A stretch of DNA of 18,224 bases from Cyanothece sp. UBA12306 (lineage in GTDB: Bacteria > Cyanobacteriota > Cyanobacteriia > Cyanobacteriales > Microcystaceae), in contig DLXW01000361.1 in assembly GCA_003448685.1 (NCBI GenBank), forward strand, positions 1-18,224, written 5' to 3'. Made by a program: the position numbers and the translations under genes. Each line of letters starts with the position of its first letter. The first letter of the stretch is position 1. Under the pieces are notes generated by a model. The model was not told the origin of the DNA and made no database searches. It saw only the letters and a list, made by a program, of their open reading frames with translations. Positions 16,045 through 18,224 of the stretch are shown one piece after another.

Positions 16045-16131
16045 TCATGAAAATAAATCAATAAAATCAATTAGTACATTTGCTTTTTGCCAATAGTTAT
16101 CTAGATTATCTTTCTTGAATTAATTAATATA

Positions 16132-16443
16132 ATGAAAAACCTAAAACAAATAGGGGAAACTCAAGATAAAACAGTAAATTTTATCATCAAAAGTTTAGTC
16201 TGTTTATGTAAATTAGACCAAACATCTAACCTAAAAATCCTTGATTTTGGCTGCGGTAAAGGTAACTTAGTCAAAGCTCTTACTGAGAGAGGATACGATA
16301 GCTATGGATGTGATATTAAAGAACACTGGGTTGACAATTCCAAACTTGATCATACAAGATTTAAAATTATTCCATTATCTCCCTATAAACTTCCTTATCC
16401 TGATGATTATTTCGATGCTGTAGTGAGCATAACTGTTGTCTAA
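16132..16443 (+). pseudogene. Truncated class I methyltransferase fragment
   Basis: A 103-codon frame with a complete start of a Methyltransf_11 fold: ILDFGCGKGNLVKAL (36-50) is motif I, followed by GYDSYGCDIKE (54-64), and LPYPDDYFDAVVSITVV (87-103) reaches the beta-4 strand. Intact relatives continue with V-L-E-H and about 100 more residues. Here a stop follows at once and no frame downstream resumes the fold; the epimerase gene begins 33 bases later. The 3' half has therefore been deleted or replaced. A short functional protein is unlikely since the catalytic and substrate regions are absent. No ribosome site is seen before ATG 16132. It is probably a relic of a methyltransferase once used by this locus. 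Confidence 0.75.
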
Positions 16444-16475
16444 AACTACTCAAATATAATTCTAATGAGTGACAA

Positions 16476-17492
16476 ATGCAAAACATGAAAATATTGGTAA
16501 CGGGTGCTGCTGGATTTATTGGTTTTCATTTAAGTCAAAAACTCTTAGCAAAAGGGAATAAAATCATTGGCTTAGATAATCTTAATGACTATTATGATGT
16601 TTCTTTAAAAAAAGCTAGATTAGAATTATTAAAAAAAGATAATAATTTTAGCTTTTATCAATTAGATTTAGCAGATCAAGAAGGAATTGAAAAGCTATTT
16701 CAAGAGCATCAATTTGATATTGTTGTTAATCTCGCTGCACAAGCAGGAGTCAGATATTCTTTAAAAAATCCCCATGCTTATATTAATAGCAATATTGTAG
16801 GATTTACTAATATCTTAGAAGGCTGTCGCCATTCAAAAGTTAAACACTTAGTATTTGCCTCTTCTAGTTCTGTTTATGGTGCAAATACCAAAATTCCTTT
16901 CTCAGTTCATGATAACGTAGACCATCCCATTAGTTTATATGCAGCCAGTAAAAAATCGAATGAATTAATGGCTCATACTTATAGCCATTTATATAATTTA
17001 CCCACTACAGGACTCAGATTTTTCACGGTTTATGGGCCATGGGGAAGGCCAGATATGGCTTTATTTTTGTTTACCAAAGCAATTTTATCAGGTGAACCTA
17101 TTAATGTCTTCAATCACGGTAAAATGAGGCGTGATTTTACCTATATTGATGATATTATTGAAGGGGTAATAAGGGTGATGGATAAAGTACCAGAACCTAA
17201 TCCTAATTGGTCTGGAGAAAATCCTGATCCTGGAACAAGTAAAGCTCCTTATAAAATATATAATATTGGTAATAATAATCCTGTTGAATTATTACATTTT
17301 ATTGAAGTCATAGAATCTTGTTTAGGAATAAAAGCGAAAAAAAATATGCTTCCTATGCAACCTGGAGATGTTCCTATTAATTACGCCAATGTAGATGATT
17401 TAATTCAAGATGTAGACTTTAAACCAAATACCCCAATTGAATTAGGAGTTCAAAGTTTTATAGATTGGTATAAAAATTATTATCAAATCTAA
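16476..17492 (+). CDS. NAD-dependent UDP-glucuronate/UDP-HexNAcA 4-epimerase-type SDR
   Basis: Extended SDR that inverts C4 of a nucleotide sugar. [13 protein letters not shown] (8-20) binds [18 protein letters not shown] (85-99), SSSSVYG (129-135) with the catalytic Ser, and YAASKK (155-160) with the Tyr/Lys pair form the active site. [16 protein letters not shown] and [10 protein letters not shown] are hallmarks of the UDP-glucuronate 4-epimerase (CapI/LspL) group. Two ATGs compete: 16476 and 16485. The second gives the family's standard MKILVTG start, while TGAG at 16466 is better spaced for the first. The full frame is 338 residues. Position after a TviB-type dehydrogenase suggests that the substrate may be a HexNAc-uronate rather than glucuronate; the sequence alone does not decide. 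Confidence 0.9.
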   Translation: MQNMKILVTGAAGFIGFHLSQKLLAKGNKIIGLDNLNDYYDVSLKKARLELLKKDNNFSFYQLDLADQEGIEKLFQEHQFDIVVNLAAQAGVRYSLKNPHAYINSNIVGFTNILEGCRHSKVKHLVFASSSSVYGANTKIPFSVHDNVDHPISLYAASKKSNELMAHTYSHLYNLPTTGLRFFTVYGPWGRPDMALFLFTKAILSGEPINVFNHGKMRRDFTYIDDIIEGVIRVMDKVPEPNPNWSGENPDPGTSKAPYKIYNIGNNNPVELLHFIEVIESCLGIKAKKNMLPMQPGDVPINYANVDDLIQDVDFKPNTPIELGVQSFIDWYKNYYQI

Positions 17493-17518
17493 AAACCTAT
17501 TGTCATAACTTAAAAAAT

Positions 17519-17524
17519 GAGGAG
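17519..17524 (+). promoter_or_regulatory. Shine-Dalgarno GAGGAG for the last methyltransferase
   Basis: GAGGAG ends 11 bases before ATG 17536 and is one of the few strong ribosome sites in the window, supporting that start. Confidence 0.55.
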
Positions 17525-17535
17525 TTTAGAAATTA

Positions 17536-18224
17536 ATGAGCATAAAAAATTATTTGCCTTGGTGGTTGAAAATAGGTTCTAAAATTATTTTATCAAGATT
17601 GCCTTTAGACTATCAAATGTGGCAGAAAATATCCTTGTTTAAACATGGGTATATGGAAAATCCTGATTATGTTTATCGAGTATTTAAACAACATTTCGAT
17701 AAAGCCAAACTTGGTTCAGGATTTATTAGTTTAGAATTAGGACCAGGAGACTCACTTTCTTCTGGTATAGTAAGTAAAGCTTTGGGTTGCTCTAAAAGTT
17801 ACTTGGTAGATTCGGGCAACTTTGCGATGAATAATATCGAAATCTATCAAAAAATGATAGATTATCTCAATCAAGAAAAAAAATATTCTTTAAATCAAAT
17901 TTCTTCAATTAATGAGTTATTAAATACTTATTCTGTAGAATATTTGACAGAAGGCTTAACAGCTTTAAAAAATATTCCAGACAAATCTGTAGATTTGATT
18001 TGGTCACAAGCTGTTCTAGAACATATTAGAAAATCTGAATTTTTAGAAACAATGCTTGAACTACGCAGAATTATTCGAGATAATGGAATATGCTCTCATA
18101 AAGTTGATCTTAAAGATCATTTGCAGAAAGCCCTAAATAATCTTAGGTTTTCTGAGCAGGTTTGGGAATCAGACTTTATGTCTCAATCAGGTTTTTATAC
18201 CAATAGGATTAGATATACACAGAA
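17536..18224 (+). CDS. SAM-dependent methyltransferase of the ExGPGD/HKxDxxDH type (3' end outside window)
   Basis: The frame runs open from ATG 17536 to the window end, 229 codons. SLELGPGDSLSSG (65-77) is motif I in the GPGD form, followed by SYLVDSGNF (88-96) with the acidic residue. DLIWSQAVLEHIRKSEFLE (153-171) and IIRDNGICSHKVDLKDH (179-195) are the later motifs. AVLEH and HKVDLKDH match AVLEHL and HKIDFRDH of the gene at 10439, so both belong to one subfamily. The region between motif I and the catalytic strand is distinct, so it is not a recent copy. It follows the epimerase by 43 bases with a good Shine-Dalgarno and may be co-transcribed with it. Substrate unknown; a sugar of the surface glycan fits the setting. 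Confidence 0.83.
   Translation, partial: MSIKNYLPWWLKIGSKIILSRLPLDYQMWQKISLFKHGYMENPDYVYRVFKQHFDKAKLGSGFISLELGPGDSLSSGIVSKALGCSKSYLVDSGNFAMNNIEIYQKMIDYLNQEKKYSLNQISSINELLNTYSVEYLTEGLTALKNIPDKSVDLIWSQAVLEHIRKSEFLETMLELRRIIRDNGICSHKVDLKDHLQKALNNLRFSEQVWESDFMSQSGFYTNRIRYTQ

Noticed and set aside
1..18224. CRISPR array, tRNA/rRNA gene, transposase, integrase or defence system
   Set aside because: No spaced direct repeats, no RNA-gene signature and no protein of these kinds; every recognisable gene is of glycan biosynthesis type.

Overview
The window looks like part of a cyanobacterial capsule, O-antigen or exopolysaccharide biosynthesis locus. The DNA is AT-rich. Two copies of the cyanobacterial HIP1 octamer GCGATCGC occur (11591-11598 and 11964-11971). 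The gene types match envelope-glycan loci of unicellular, HIP1-containing cyanobacteria. Genus cannot be fixed from the sequence alone.

Layout. (1) 1-3222: the 3' part of a membrane-anchored FlaA1/WbpM/CapD-type nucleotide-sugar dehydratase, then a MurJ/MviN-fold flippase. (2) 3265-10364: a dense, probably co-transcribed block. It holds a TylF-type methyltransferase, two class I methyltransferases, two GT4 glycosyltransferases, a Wzy-like polymerase and a third GT4; most junctions overlap by 4-11 bases. (3) 10439-13480: a methyltransferase, then an AsnB-type glutamine amidotransferase/synthetase that is richer in GC than its surroundings. (4) 13527-14507: a sulfotransferase, the only gene on the minus strand. 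Behind it, at 14671-14740, lies a decayed second copy of the 3' end of asnB, so the sulfotransferase sits between two asnB tails. (5) 14764-17492: a TviB/WbpO-type UDP-N-acetylhexosamine dehydrogenase, a truncated methyltransferase fragment and a UDP-uronate 4-epimerase-type enzyme. (6) 17536-18224: another methyltransferase, cut by the window end and related to the one at 10439.

Working together (inference): the dehydratase, dehydrogenase and epimerase supply modified sugar nucleotides, probably including a HexNAc-uronic acid. The AsnB homologue may amidate that acid. Three GT4 enzymes build a lipid-linked repeat unit, the MurJ-fold protein flips it and the Wzy-like protein polymerises it. 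Up to five intact methyltransferases and one sulfotransferase decorate it. The initiating phosphoglycosyltransferase and the Wza/Wzc export and co-polymerase genes are not in the window.

I saw no CRISPR array, tRNA, rRNA, transposase, toxin-antitoxin pair or defence system. The least ordinary signal is the asnB-tail/sulfotransferase/asnB-tail arrangement, which suggests cassette insertion or recombination at the 3' end of asnB. No gene-free stretch exceeds 300 bases; the longest, 14508-14763, holds the asnB remnant and a short tandem repeat.
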